A stretch of DNA of 63,007 nucleotides, from assembly GCA_022791575.1 (NCBI GenBank), contig JAAVZI010000070.1, positions 1 through 63,007 of the forward strand. Direction: 5' to 3'. Position 1 is the stretch's first letter, and each line of letters begins with the position of its first letter. Position numbers and translations under genes: made by a program. Below the pieces are notes generated by a model. The model saw nothing but the letters and a program-made list of their open reading frames with translations. It did not search any database and had not been told where the DNA came from. The DNA comes from Lachnospiraceae bacterium. Lineage in GTDB: Bacteria; Bacillota; Clostridia; Lachnospirales; Lachnospiraceae. Below, piece by piece: positions 1 to 7,777 of this stretch.

Positions 1-123
1 GACAGCCCACTCACCTCCCCGTGATTTGTAGTATACCGAGTTCCCTATAAGAAGAATTATAAAGAAAAAATAAGCTTGGGCAACCATTTTCATAACGTTT
101 TGTGCCTGAGCGAAGCGAAAGGA

Positions 124-513
124 ATGGATATAACTATGCAGAATCATACCACCTATTACAAAAGCAGCCAGTTCGAATTGATTTTCCAGGGAAATACTCT
201 GCCATCCTGCCCCATGCATACACATGCCGCTCATTGGGTCTATGGGTGGATTTATAGCGGCAGTGTGCAGGTGCGCCGCGGCGGGCAGCAGCGTGTATAC
301 ATGGCAGGAGAGCAATTCTGCATTTCTCCAGACACCCCGCATGCCATTCAGCCGGCCGGCCCGCAGAACGGTTCCATGCTTGTGCTCTGCCTGCCCGCGC
401 ATCCGCTGGCGGAGGAAACGGATCTGGAGACGCAGTGCCGTCATTATGGCAAACCCCAGAGCCGGCAATCACCTCGTGTGTTTCTATCTGCGCCGAATGT
501 ACATGGCTGCTAA
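124..513 (+). pseudogene. AraC-type regulator, cupin domain only (truncated)
   Basis: The first ~110 residues read like the N-terminal sugar-binding cupin domain of an AraC-family transcription regulator, with a histidine-rich PMHTHAAHWVYGWIYSGS segment and a later SPDTPHAIQPAG segment. The C-terminal double helix-turn-helix that such a regulator needs is absent. Near position 455 the reading frame runs into the antisense of another cupin gene and stops at 513. The ATG at 124 follows GAAAGGA at usable spacing; a TTG at 76 and an ATG at 136 are alternatives. This is a decayed remnant, not a working regulator. Confidence 0.6.
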
Positions 514-706
514 TGCTATGATTCGCCGCAATGTGTACAAGATGGTAACTAAACTGTCCGCCGGTATCCTTGGCGGTGACGATGTGTTTTAGCTCCACCC
601 CTTTAAAATCCGGGTACTTCGTCCACGGAATAGCCGCAAACTCCACGGATTTCTCAGGAAGTTTTAGTGAGCCATTGTGAAATGCTTCAAATACAGGTTG
701 GTTCAT
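455..706 (-). pseudogene. Small cupin protein, 3' truncated
   Basis: A strong AGGAGG at about 712-717 precedes the ATG at 706. About 84 residues look like a small cupin, ending in a cupin-1 motif: H68, H70, E75 and G82 in HVHSAQIETHEVIAGSG. The second half of the barrel is missing. Beyond position 455 the open frame continues to 134 but is only the antisense of the AraC-like remnant, so the apparent 190-residue protein is an artefact of the junction. The intact family usually forms a complete single-domain barrel of about 100-120 residues. Confidence 0.6.
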
Positions 707-740
707 AATAGGCCTCCTTTTCAGATAAAATAAATGTAGG

Positions 741-880
741 TAATTGCGAAAGTCTGAATCAAAGCGACGATTTTAGACAAAACAGACAAAAACGCCGCTC
801 AAAAACGTTTTAAATTCGCTCTGTTTTTGTCTGTTTTGCCTAAAATCTGGTTATGAATACTGAGTTTCGCAAATGCCTAT
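741..880 (+). repeat. Palindromic repeat element, copy 1
   Basis: This is a 140-bp imperfect palindrome. TTGCGAAA near the left end is matched by TTTCGCAA near the right end. Further in, GATTTTAG pairs with CTAAAATC, and a perfect 15-bp arm (779-793 with 823-837) closes a loop of about 29 nt that contains CCGCTCAAAAACGTTTT and ATTCGCT. The same 140 bp recurs inverted at 31713-31852 with only two differences. It fills most of the gap between the truncated cupin gene and the next forward gene. No coding potential is seen in it. Confidence 0.9.
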
Positions 881-1051
881 AAAATAAATGTCGACTGGAT
901 ATTTTTTTGATGCTTCACTTGCAAGTGATAAATTGATTATAGCCGACAAGAGGTGGGATGGATTGGATAAAATTGCAGAATGGATTAATCGTGGAAGAAA
1001 ATTATGTTTATTATTTTATCATCATAAAAACGATACAAGGAGAATTATAAA

Positions 1052-1426
1052 ATGGAAGCAAAGAAAGAACAGGCAATAGAATTATTAAAAAAGATTTTTC
1101 AGGCTTTACATGAGAAACGATTTGGCGACATAGCCAAGCTTGTGGATACCTGTACATTAGATGCGCAGGATATAGAAGAATGCGTGCAGGGAACGGTAGA
1201 AATGAATGAGTTTGAGACAATGGATACCTATCGGGAAGAAAATATTTGTTCCATTCATGAGCGGGAGAGTTCAGCCTTTGAAGTCGATTCTTATGACAGC
1301 GCCCTTGAAGTCGATTGCTACATTACTGCAGACGGCGGCAATGAGCTTCCGCTAGTCTTGAGCCTGCGACTGGAAAATTGGGCGGATGGGTCAGTGCGGA
1401 CCCATCTGGATATGGAACCGAATTAG
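1052..1426 (+). CDS. Small acidic protein of unknown function (possible immunity protein)
   Basis: A 124-residue acidic protein behind AAGGAGAATTATAAA, so the ATG at 1052 is well supported. The N-terminus is a charged helix (MEAKKEQAIELLKKIF), and the rest looks like an alpha/beta fold with strands such as CYITADGG and LSLRLENW. There is no signal peptide or membrane segment. I do not recognise the family with certainty. Its size, acidity and position among other small immunity-like genes fit a contact-toxin immunity protein, but that is inference from context. Confidence 0.6.
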   Translation: MEAKKEQAIELLKKIFQALHEKRFGDIAKLVDTCTLDAQDIEECVQGTVEMNEFETMDTYREENICSIHERESSAFEVDSYDSALEVDCYITADGGNELPLVLSLRLENWADGSVRTHLDMEPN

Positions 1427-1588
1427 GAGTGCAGTACGGAAAAAAGTTTTACAGCCTCATTGCATATCCCGGAAAACGGTACTACAATAAAAGCAGACTT
1501 ATCAATTGCTGACAGAACATTTGTTCTTTACGAGCTGCAGGGAAGGGACAAAAACTGCCGGAATAAAAGAATGCAGGAGGTTTTCATT

Positions 1589-2074
1589 ATGGCAAATGAG
1601 GACAAAAAAGATTTTAATGCAATGCTGCATGATCCGAAGGACATGCCGAAATTTCAGACCATCACAGATCCCAAGAGTATAGAAAAATACGGCGGAGACC
1701 GTATGTACTTCGCACCGCCTTTGGATTACGACAAGGTTATGCGGTCGGTGCCCGACGGGAAGCTGCTGACTGTGGGTGCGATCCGTGAGCATTTCGCAAA
1801 GGAAAACGGCGCGGACTTTACAGAGCCGATTACAGCGGGAATCTTCGTTTCCATTGCTGCCTGGGCAAGCGAGCAGCGCTCAGAGGACAAGACGCCATGG
1901 TGGCGTACGCTTAAAGCGGGCGGTGAGCTGAATCCCAAGTACCCCGGTGGCATTGAGGCGCAGAAGGAGAAACTAGAGGCGGAGGGCCATACAATCGTAA
2001 AAAGGGGCAGAAAAAATTTTCGCTATTATGTCAAAGATTATGAGAAAGCGCTTGCTTTGCCGGAGGACTTATGA
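1589..2074 (+). CDS. MGMT/alkyltransferase-like (ATL) family protein
   Basis: This 161-residue protein resembles the DNA-binding domain of O6-alkylguanine-DNA alkyltransferases, with segments GGDRMYFAPPLDYDKVM and KYPGGIEAQKEKLEAEGH. The suicidal PCHR motif of true alkyltransferases appears here as PWWR (residues 103-106), so the acceptor cysteine is a tryptophan, as in ATL proteins. ATLs bind alkylated guanine and flag it for excision repair instead of repairing it directly. GGAGG at 1577-1581 selects the ATG at 1589; a longer frame opens at 1460 without a ribosome binding site. It stands alone between immunity-like genes. Confidence 0.75.
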   Translation: MANEDKKDFNAMLHDPKDMPKFQTITDPKSIEKYGGDRMYFAPPLDYDKVMRSVPDGKLLTVGAIREHFAKENGADFTEPITAGIFVSIAAWASEQRSEDKTPWWRTLKAGGELNPKYPGGIEAQKEKLEAEGHTIVKRGRKNFRYYVKDYEKALALPEDL

Positions 2075-2282
2075 TAAGCTCTTTTGGCTTAAGGCACGTA
2101 AGTAGGTATAATATTCAATGGAAAGGCTGAAAATGATATGGATCATAAGATACGCAGCCTAAATAACTCCTTTTCATATTGGAGTACCCATTGAGAATAA
2201 CTGATATATACATTGTAAATGGCAGGTAAAGATTTTATAATCAAAAATATAAATCAGCAATTGCTGCAGGAAAAAATAAAAT

Positions 2283-2528
2283 ATGTTTCAAAAGTTATCC
2301 AGAGAAGAACTTGTTGATTTGGTTGAAGCGATTATGACTGTGCGTGACAAGAAAGGGAAAGTGCTGTCAGAGGAAGAAAACCTTGCCCTAGTGTTGAAAT
2401 TTAAGGAAAGTATTACCCATCCGGGAGGAACTGACTTAATTTATTATCCTACATTAGTTGGGTTGTCCCCCGAGCCAACCGTTGATGAGATTGTAGATTT
2501 GGCTATGAATGCGATTTCATCCAAATAA
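2283..2528 (+). CDS. Colicin E/pyocin-type immunity protein
   Basis: An 81-residue acidic helical protein. It carries the hallmark HPGGTDLIYYP at residues 46-56, which matches the helix III signature of the colicin E DNase immunity family (Im2, Im7, Im9 and S-type pyocin immunity). In that family the motif contacts the toxin nuclease domain and inhibits it. No HNH-nuclease bacteriocin gene is next to it, so it is an orphan in this window. The start follows a purine-rich GCAGGAAAAAATAAAAT. The family is best known in Proteobacteria, so a Clostridial member is notable. Confidence 0.8.
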   Translation: MFQKLSREELVDLVEAIMTVRDKKGKVLSEEENLALVLKFKESITHPGGTDLIYYPTLVGLSPEPTVDEIVDLAMNAISSK

Positions 2529-2766
2529 ATTTGCGTATATAGAACTGTTAAGCTATGGCATAATATGTGATTTGGAGCGAACTATACATTACATTTTGGA
2601 ATGGATACACTAGGACACATTTTCGAACAGGAAGTTAAATAAAGAAGAATATTCCATACTAGCAGATTTTCTATAACAAGGCCGTCTATATTCCAGAAGG
2701 AGCAGAGCCGCCCAGTTGTTATAATATCAGAACTAATAAAAACACCAGAGGATAAGGAGAACCAAT

Positions 2767-3183
2767 ATGGATGTAAAAGAAGCAAAAGAACGTTTATCTT
2801 ATCATTCAGGACGAAATGAAGACATACACAACCCCAAATGGGAACATGGATTTCTGGGAAGCCTGCGCCCATTTCAGGGAGAATTAAGAAAAGAAAATTT
2901 TATAGACGTTATGGAATGCCTGCAAGCCTTAAAAGACGAAATCGCCGCCCCAAGTATTGACCGCGATCTGGTCTCCGACATCATTGCCATCGTACATTTG
3001 GCCCAGGCCTGGGCTTCGCCTGATGGCATGCTGGGCAGCAACCATCTGTTGACCGAAGAACAGACCAAGCATCTGACTGCATGGTGTCATATCATCCAAA
3101 GCTGTTTTATGTATTTATTAGAGGAGGCAGAGGAAGAAGCTTTTTTCGAATACGAAGAATACTTGGATGGAAATTATTGCTAA
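2767..3183 (+). CDS. Hypothetical protein (immunity-like, unrecognised)
   Basis: A 138-residue soluble, acidic protein with the start supported by AAGGAGAACCAAT. The N-terminus has HSGRNEDIHNPKWEHGFLGS followed by a helical body and a strongly acidic C-terminus (EEAEEEAFFEYEEYLDGNY). There is no signal peptide or transmembrane helix. I cannot name the family. Its monocistronic layout, size and acidity match the neighbouring immunity proteins, so an immunity role is possible but unproven. Confidence 0.6.
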   Translation: MDVKEAKERLSYHSGRNEDIHNPKWEHGFLGSLRPFQGELRKENFIDVMECLQALKDEIAAPSIDRDLVSDIIAIVHLAQAWASPDGMLGSNHLLTEEQTKHLTAWCHIIQSCFMYLLEEAEEEAFFEYEEYLDGNYC

Positions 3184-3389
3184 ATTTCGCTTATGATACC
3201 AGTCTAAAGCATGAAATATAACTAAGAAAATGAGTTCTACAGCCAGAGTTGTTCCAATGATATCGAAAATGATATAAAAAAGCCAATTCAAATGTTTTGC
3301 GCTTTGTTTTTCTATCATTGGGACAAACTCACCGCATTGTATACAAACATCCCTATGCGCAATCAAAAGCAAAAACGAAAGGAACCCCC

Positions 3390-4796
3390 ATGGACGCAAG
3401 AACCAACAGCACACTATTTGAAAAAGAAGCAGTTTCTTCCGCAGTAATCAAACTGGCCATCCCAACCATTATCAGTTCCTTAGTAATGGTAATTTACAAC
3501 CTGGCCGATACGTATTTTGTCGGCCTGCTGGACGACCCGGTGCAGACGGCAGCAGTTACCTTGGCGGCGCCAGCACTGCTGGCCTTTAATGCAATCAACA
3601 ACCTGTTCGGCGTGGGAACTTCCAGTGCTATGAGCCGTCTGCTTGGCAGGGGAGAGACGGAGAAAGTAAAGGACTGCTCTGCTTTTGGCTTTACCTGCGC
3701 CCTGTTCTGTGCAGTGTTGTTTTTCCTGCTGACCTGGATCTTCCAGACCCCGTTGCTGCGGCTTTTGGGAGCGGACTTGGAACCGTCTTCTCACCTTCAT
3801 TCAGCGGCAATGGATAATTTTTCTGCTACGGCTGGTTATGTGAAATGGGCTGTTTCCTTTGGGGCGGTGCCGTCGATTCTTAATGTTGTATTTGCCTATC
3901 TGGTGCGCTCTGAGGGGAATTCCCTGCATGCGAGTATCGGCACCATGAGCGGGTGCATTTTAAATATGATTTTAGATCCTATTTTTATTCTGCCGTTCGG
4001 GTTGAATATGGGGGCTGCAGGAGCCGGGCTGGCAACTTGTCTGTCGAACTGTGCGGCCTGTTTGTATTTCCTTGTGCTGCTTTATGTGCGGCGGAAACAA
4101 ACGTGTGTTTGCATTGATATCCGGCGTTTTTCCATTCAAAAATCCATTGTGCTGGATGTGTTTGGCGTCGGCATTCCAGCCTCAATCCAGAACCTGTTAA
4201 ATGTAACCGGAATGACTGTCTTTAATAATTTTGCCTCGGCCTACGGCTCCGAGGTGGTTGCTGCAATGGGGATCGTGCAGAAGATTCAGATGGTGCCTAT
4301 GCAGATTGCACTTGGCGCCGCCCAGGGCATTATGCCGTTTGTTGGCTATAATTACGCAAGCGGCAGCCGCGGAAGAATGAAAGAGGCGGTTATGTATCTG
4401 CTGAAGCGTGCTATTTTGCTGATGTTGGTAGTCGTGGCTGCGGGCAGCCTGTTTTCCGGCCGTCTGATTGGGCTGTTTATTAAAAATGAAGCAGTGATTT
4501 CCTATGGTTCGCGCTTTTTAATCGGTTTTCTGCTGGCGCTGCCATTTTCCTGCTTGGACTATACAACGGTTAGCGTATTTCAGGCGATCGGTGCGGGGAA
4601 AAAGTCGCTGCTGTTTGCATTTTTAAGGAAAATTATATTGGAAATTCCGGCGCTGGTGCTGCTGAATTATCTGATTCCGCTGTATGGCATGCCGTTTGCC
4701 TCCATGTGTGCGGAACTGATTTTATCCATGGTGGCAGTAAGAATGCTGAGTCAGATTCTGCGCGGCCAGCGGGCGGATTCTGACGCTGCGCCGTAA
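3390..4796 (+). CDS. MATE family efflux transporter
   Basis: A 468-residue membrane protein with about twelve hydrophobic segments in two MatE repeats. The first repeat begins at VIKLAIPTIISSLVMVIYNL followed by ADTYFVGLL, which is typical of the DinF/NorM-like MATE family. Such proteins export cationic drugs or metabolites in exchange for sodium ions or protons. The ATG at 3390 follows AAAGGA; an in-frame ATG at 3297 lacks a ribosome binding site and would add 31 non-membrane residues. It is not in an operon, and no local regulator is evident. The substrate cannot be told from sequence. Confidence 0.9.
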   Translation: MDARTNSTLFEKEAVSSAVIKLAIPTIISSLVMVIYNLADTYFVGLLDDPVQTAAVTLAAPALLAFNAINNLFGVGTSSAMSRLLGRGETEKVKDCSAFGFTCALFCAVLFFLLTWIFQTPLLRLLGADLEPSSHLHSAAMDNFSATAGYVKWAVSFGAVPSILNVVFAYLVRSEGNSLHASIGTMSGCILNMILDPIFILPFGLNMGAAGAGLATCLSNCAACLYFLVLLYVRRKQTCVCIDIRRFSIQKSIVLDVFGVGIPASIQNLLNVTGMTVFNNFASAYGSEVVAAMGIVQKIQMVPMQIALGAAQGIMPFVGYNYASGSRGRMKEAVMYLLKRAILLMLVVVAAGSLFSGRLIGLFIKNEAVISYGSRFLIGFLLALPFSCLDYTTVSVFQAIGAGKKSLLFAFLRKIILEIPALVLLNYLIPLYGMPFASMCAELILSMVAVRMLSQILRGQRADSDAAP

Positions 4797-5466
4797 AGGT
4801 TCGGTTTGATTTTCGCAGGCAGCAAGCCGGGTGGACATACGCTGGCGTGTTAGGCGTATCCGCCTGTAGAGGGTTTGCGTCAATAGTTTATTGCTAGAGA
4901 ATTTGTAATTTTGTTTTCAAATGTTTTGCTTTTTCTAATTTCTACCTGTTTAGTTGTTTTTTGGCGATAACGTCTATTTTCCCCAAACTTCCATATTGTA
5001 AAATTTCTGCACAAAATATCTAATGTATGGTACATGCTTTTTAGAGCAGCTTTGTTATGTCTTTTGTATACTTGATTGATACAGCGACAAGCGTATATTA
5101 TGGGATATTCTTTGGGAATAGTCAATAGATTTAACGCTGCCAACATGAGGAAATATCTTTCGTTTGAGAAAGCCTATTTATTTTAAGTAATACAAGAGCT
5201 GTCCAGCGATTACTTGCAACTGTCAGTGATAAAGACATCCTTAAACAATTACATGCTGACAAAGAAATACAATCAGAAGCGATTTCTTCAATATATTTCC
5301 AAACGAATACAGCAGTGCAGAAAAATATCTGAGCCGCTCGGGTTCCTAACAGAAGGAATATGCTTACTATAAAGAAAAGCTATTCAGCTAAATACATCAA
5401 ACCACAGTCAAACGACATCCATCCATATTAGGATTTAATCATATTTTTATTTTAGGAGGAACAAGC
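4797..5466. other. Intergenic region, no gene supported
   Basis: About 670 bases lie between the MATE gene and the WYL regulator. A stem with GGACATACGC and GCGTATCC lies near 4832-4861, but no T-run follows it, so it is a weak terminator candidate. An 88-codon frame on the minus strand (4880-5146) has no ribosome binding site and no recognisable domain. The stretch 5170-5400 could be decayed coding sequence, but no frame is continuous. Nothing here can be assigned. Confidence 0.5.
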
Positions 5467-6363
5467 ATGTCAGACAGCCGTTTGTTTAAAATTTTATATT
5501 ACCTTTTAGATAAAGGACATGTCACTGCTTCAGAAATGGCAGAAAGATTTGAAGTGTCGGCAAGAACCATTTACCGTGACGTAGAATCGTTAAGCAGTGC
5601 CGGGATTCCCATTTATACAGAGCCGGGAAGAAAGGGCGGTATCTGCTTGCTGCGCGATTTCACTCTGGACCGGGTCATTTTATCGGAACGGGAAAGACAG
5701 GAAGTCCTGGTTGCGCTGCAGAGCATAAAGGCCACAGGCTATACGTCCGGCAAAGACATACTGACAAAACTGTCCGCGCTGTTTCATATGGATACAGCGG
5801 ATTGGATTGAGGTGGATTTTTCCCGCTGGGAGAAGTCTGCCTGTGATAACTCGAAATTTGAAATGCTGAAAAAGGCAATTTTGCAGCATAAGGAAATAAA
5901 AATCATTTATGAAAATACAAACAGTGAAAGAAGCGAACGCATCATTCAGCCATTAAAATTATCCTATAAATCCAAAGGATGGTATCTAAAAGCATTTTGC
6001 CTGAAAAGAGAAGATTTTCGCATGTTCAAATTAAACCGCATTCTGGGAATGGAACTGCTGGAGCGGGCATTTGTCCCCAAGCCATACCCGGAGCCGGAAC
6101 AGGTGCAGCCGCAGGTCTATCCACAGATTGTGCTGCATTTTTCCAAAGAAATTGCCTACCGCGTTTATGATGAATTTGAGACAACGCAGATCCAGTATCA
6201 GGAAAACGGAGATTTAATCGCGTATGCCCACATGCCGGTCGACCCCTGGCTGACCGGCTATCTGCTTTCATTCGGGTCAAAGGTTGAAGTACTTGAACCA
6301 GCAGAACTAAGAGAATATATGTTCGAACAAGTACAAGAAATTTATAAAAAATATAAACCTTGA
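5467..6363 (+). CDS. YafY-type HTH/WYL transcriptional regulator
   Basis: A 298-residue regulator. Residues 1-60 form a DeoR/HTH_11 winged helix with TASEMAERFEVSARTIYRDV, and residues ~140-230 form a WYL domain with KGWYLKAFCLKREDFRMFKL. WYL proteins sense ligands (often small molecules or nucleic acids) and mostly control adjacent genes. AGGAGG at 5455-5460 fixes the ATG. The next gene, encoding a zinc-ribbon protein, starts 88 bp later. A perfect dyad that could be the operator overlaps this gene's own stop codon, which suggests that the pair forms one regulatory unit. Confidence 0.9.
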   Translation: MSDSRLFKILYYLLDKGHVTASEMAERFEVSARTIYRDVESLSSAGIPIYTEPGRKGGICLLRDFTLDRVILSERERQEVLVALQSIKATGYTSGKDILTKLSALFHMDTADWIEVDFSRWEKSACDNSKFEMLKKAILQHKEIKIIYENTNSERSERIIQPLKLSYKSKGWYLKAFCLKREDFRMFKLNRILGMELLERAFVPKPYPEPEQVQPQVYPQIVLHFSKEIAYRVYDEFETTQIQYQENGDLIAYAHMPVDPWLTGYLLSFGSKVEVLEPAELREYMFEQVQEIYKKYKP

Positions 6364-6375
6364 CAGAGGATGTCA
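6361..6375. promoter_or_regulatory. Candidate operator dyad (TGACA-N5-TGTCA)
   Basis: A perfect inverted repeat TGACAgaggaTGTCA. It overlaps the stop codon of the WYL regulator gene and a TTGACA hexamer at 6360-6365. A TATAGT hexamer follows at 6388-6393, with a 22-bp spacer that is longer than usual, as seen at promoters that need an activator to realign sigma contacts. It is a candidate WYL binding site controlling the zinc-ribbon gene. Confidence 0.5.
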
Positions 6376-6451
6376 GGATATGTGTGTTATAGTAAATGTG
6401 TCCAATGGATAGAACAACTATAAAACACATAAACCAATGGAGGTAAGTAAA

Positions 6452-6724
6452 ATGAAAGAAATGAATCAGAAATTTTGTCAGTGCTGCGGAATGCCGCTGG
6501 GAGAGAGCGAGGAACTGTACGGAAGCAATGCGGATGGCAGCAGAAATGAAGAGTACTGCAGCTATTGTTTTGAAAAGGGTGCCTTTACATTTCAAGGCAG
6601 TATGGAGGAAATGGTTGAGATCTGTGTGCCCCATATGACCAAAGCGCACCCGGAAATGAAAGAAGAGGACGCTAGAACGGCCATGCTGGAATGGTTCCCG
6701 ACCTTAAAGCGCTGGAAACAATAA
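6452..6724 (+). CDS. Putative zinc-ribbon protein
   Basis: A 90-residue protein whose N-terminal half is a zinc-ribbon of the small 'putative zinc ribbon' family: FCQCCGMPL, then EEYCSYCFEKGAF, giving a CxxC...CxxC pattern, followed by a conserved helical tail (MVEICVPHMTKAHPEM). GGAGG at 6439-6443 favours the ATG at 6452 over the ATG at 6437, which overlaps that Shine-Dalgarno. Genes of this family are commonly found beside YafY/WYL regulators, as here. The molecular role is unknown. Confidence 0.8.
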   Translation: MKEMNQKFCQCCGMPLGESEELYGSNADGSRNEEYCSYCFEKGAFTFQGSMEEMVEICVPHMTKAHPEMKEEDARTAMLEWFPTLKRWKQ

Positions 6725-6754
6725 TTCCCCTAATTCTGCGGAGGCAAAGGCCGG

Positions 6755-7168
6755 CTATACGACCATCAGCAGCGTTCCGGCGCCGATCAGCAGACAGCCG
6801 ATGATCGTCTTGGTGGTAAATGCTTCATGCAGGAAAACAAAGGCCAGCACAAGCGTTAGAATGACGCTTAATTTATCAATGGGAACCACCTTAGACACTT
6901 CCCCAATCTGAATGGCCTTGTAATAGCAGAGCCAGGACGCGCCGGTGGCCAGGCCGGACAGGATCAGGAACAGCCAGCTTTTGCGGCTGATATCGGTAAT
7001 TCCGTTCTGGGTATTGGTCAGAAAGACCATTCCCCAGGCAAGTACCAGAACCACGCTGGTACGGATGGCCGTCGCCAGATTGGAGTGGACATGCTCAATG
7101 CCGATTTTGGCCAGAATCGAGGTCAGCGCAGCAAATACGGATGACAGGATAGCAAATACAAACCACAT
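6755..7168 (-). CDS. EamA-type small transporter (single repeat)
   Basis: A 137-residue membrane protein with about five hydrophobic helices, including WFVFAILSSVFAALTSILAK at the start and SVILTLVLAFVFLHEAFT followed by TIIGCLLIGAGTLLMV at the end. This matches one EamA repeat of the drug/metabolite transporter superfamily; such half-length proteins act as dimers. AGAGGG upstream of 7168 supports this start over one 11 codons earlier. It converges on the zinc-ribbon gene with a 30-bp gap. The substrate is unknown. Confidence 0.8.
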   Translation of the reverse strand: MWFVFAILSSVFAALTSILAKIGIEHVHSNLATAIRTSVVLVLAWGMVFLTNTQNGITDISRKSWLFLILSGLATGASWLCYYKAIQIGEVSKVVPIDKLSVILTLVLAFVFLHEAFTTKTIIGCLLIGAGTLLMVV

Positions 7169-7263
7169 GGTAAATACCCTCTTTCTAAATGATATTGTCA
7201 AAAGCAGATGGCAGCATAGGCAATAAAAGATGTAAACCAGAAAAGACCGGCAGCGCCAATGCG

Positions 7264-7668
7264 TCAGAGCAGCTTTTCCAACAGAATTTCATAGGGCTCC
7301 TCATGGGGAAAGAAGCCGCCGATGGTATGATAACCCAATTGATAATAAAAATGCTGGGCGTACTCCTGGGAGGAGGTGGAGGTCATGGCTGTGGAATAGC
7401 CAAACTGCTTCATCTCCATTTCCCAGTGCGTGACCAGAGCTTTTCCATAGCCATTTCCCCGGTAATCTTCCAGGACATACAGCAGATTCATAAACGGAAT
7501 ACTGTCCCAGAACAGCTGAAAGCGCAGCCAGCCAGCGAACTGCTGCTGGACCTCTAACAGGTAAATGCGCTGCTGCTGGATTGCATGATGCAGTTCGGCG
7601 CTGCGAATATGCCCGTCCCAGCGGGTGAGAAGCGGGATATCATGTTCTTCGGCTCTTCTGATTTGCAT
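7264..7668 (-). CDS. GNAT family N-acetyltransferase
   Basis: A 134-residue acetyltransferase of the GNAT fold. The acetyl-CoA binding motif A is visible as EDYRGNGYGKALVTHWEME, and a C-terminal HFYYQLGYHTIGGFF matches motif B. AAGGAG seven bases before 7668 selects this ATG over the one at 7698. The acceptor substrate cannot be read from the sequence. It may be co-transcribed with the EamA gene about 95 bp downstream. Confidence 0.85.
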   Translation of the reverse strand: MQIRRAEEHDIPLLTRWDGHIRSAELHHAIQQQRIYLLEVQQQFAGWLRFQLFWDSIPFMNLLYVLEDYRGNGYGKALVTHWEMEMKQFGYSTAMTSTSSQEYAQHFYYQLGYHTIGGFFPHEEPYEILLEKLL

Positions 7669-7692
7669 GTTGGTGCTCCTTTTTGGATGATT

Positions 7693-7718
7693 CAACAAAA
7701 CCGCCGTTAAGCTGGCGG
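7693..7718 (-). terminator. Intrinsic terminator of the DUF4303 gene
   Basis: On the minus strand, CCGCC and GGCGG (7714-7718 and 7701-7705) form a GC-rich stem around an eight-base loop, followed by TTTTGTT. It lies 60 bp past the stop codon of the DUF4303 gene. Confidence 0.6.
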
Positions 7719-7777
7719 CTCGGCTGCTTCTGGATTATAATAACTGTTTTGTCGAATTTTATCAAAAATGTTCTATT

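Noticed and set aside
134-706. Full 190-residue minus-strand reading frame at the left end
   Set aside because: Only the first ~84 residues look like a cupin; the rest is the antisense of the AraC-type remnant, so it is not a real full-length protein.
888-1079. 63-codon forward frame starting just after the palindromic repeat
   Set aside because: It has no ribosome binding site or recognisable domain, and its end overlaps the well-supported gene at 1052.
4880-5146. 88-codon minus-strand frame in the gap after the MATE gene
   Set aside because: It has no ribosome binding site or family resemblance; composition is that of AT-rich spacer.
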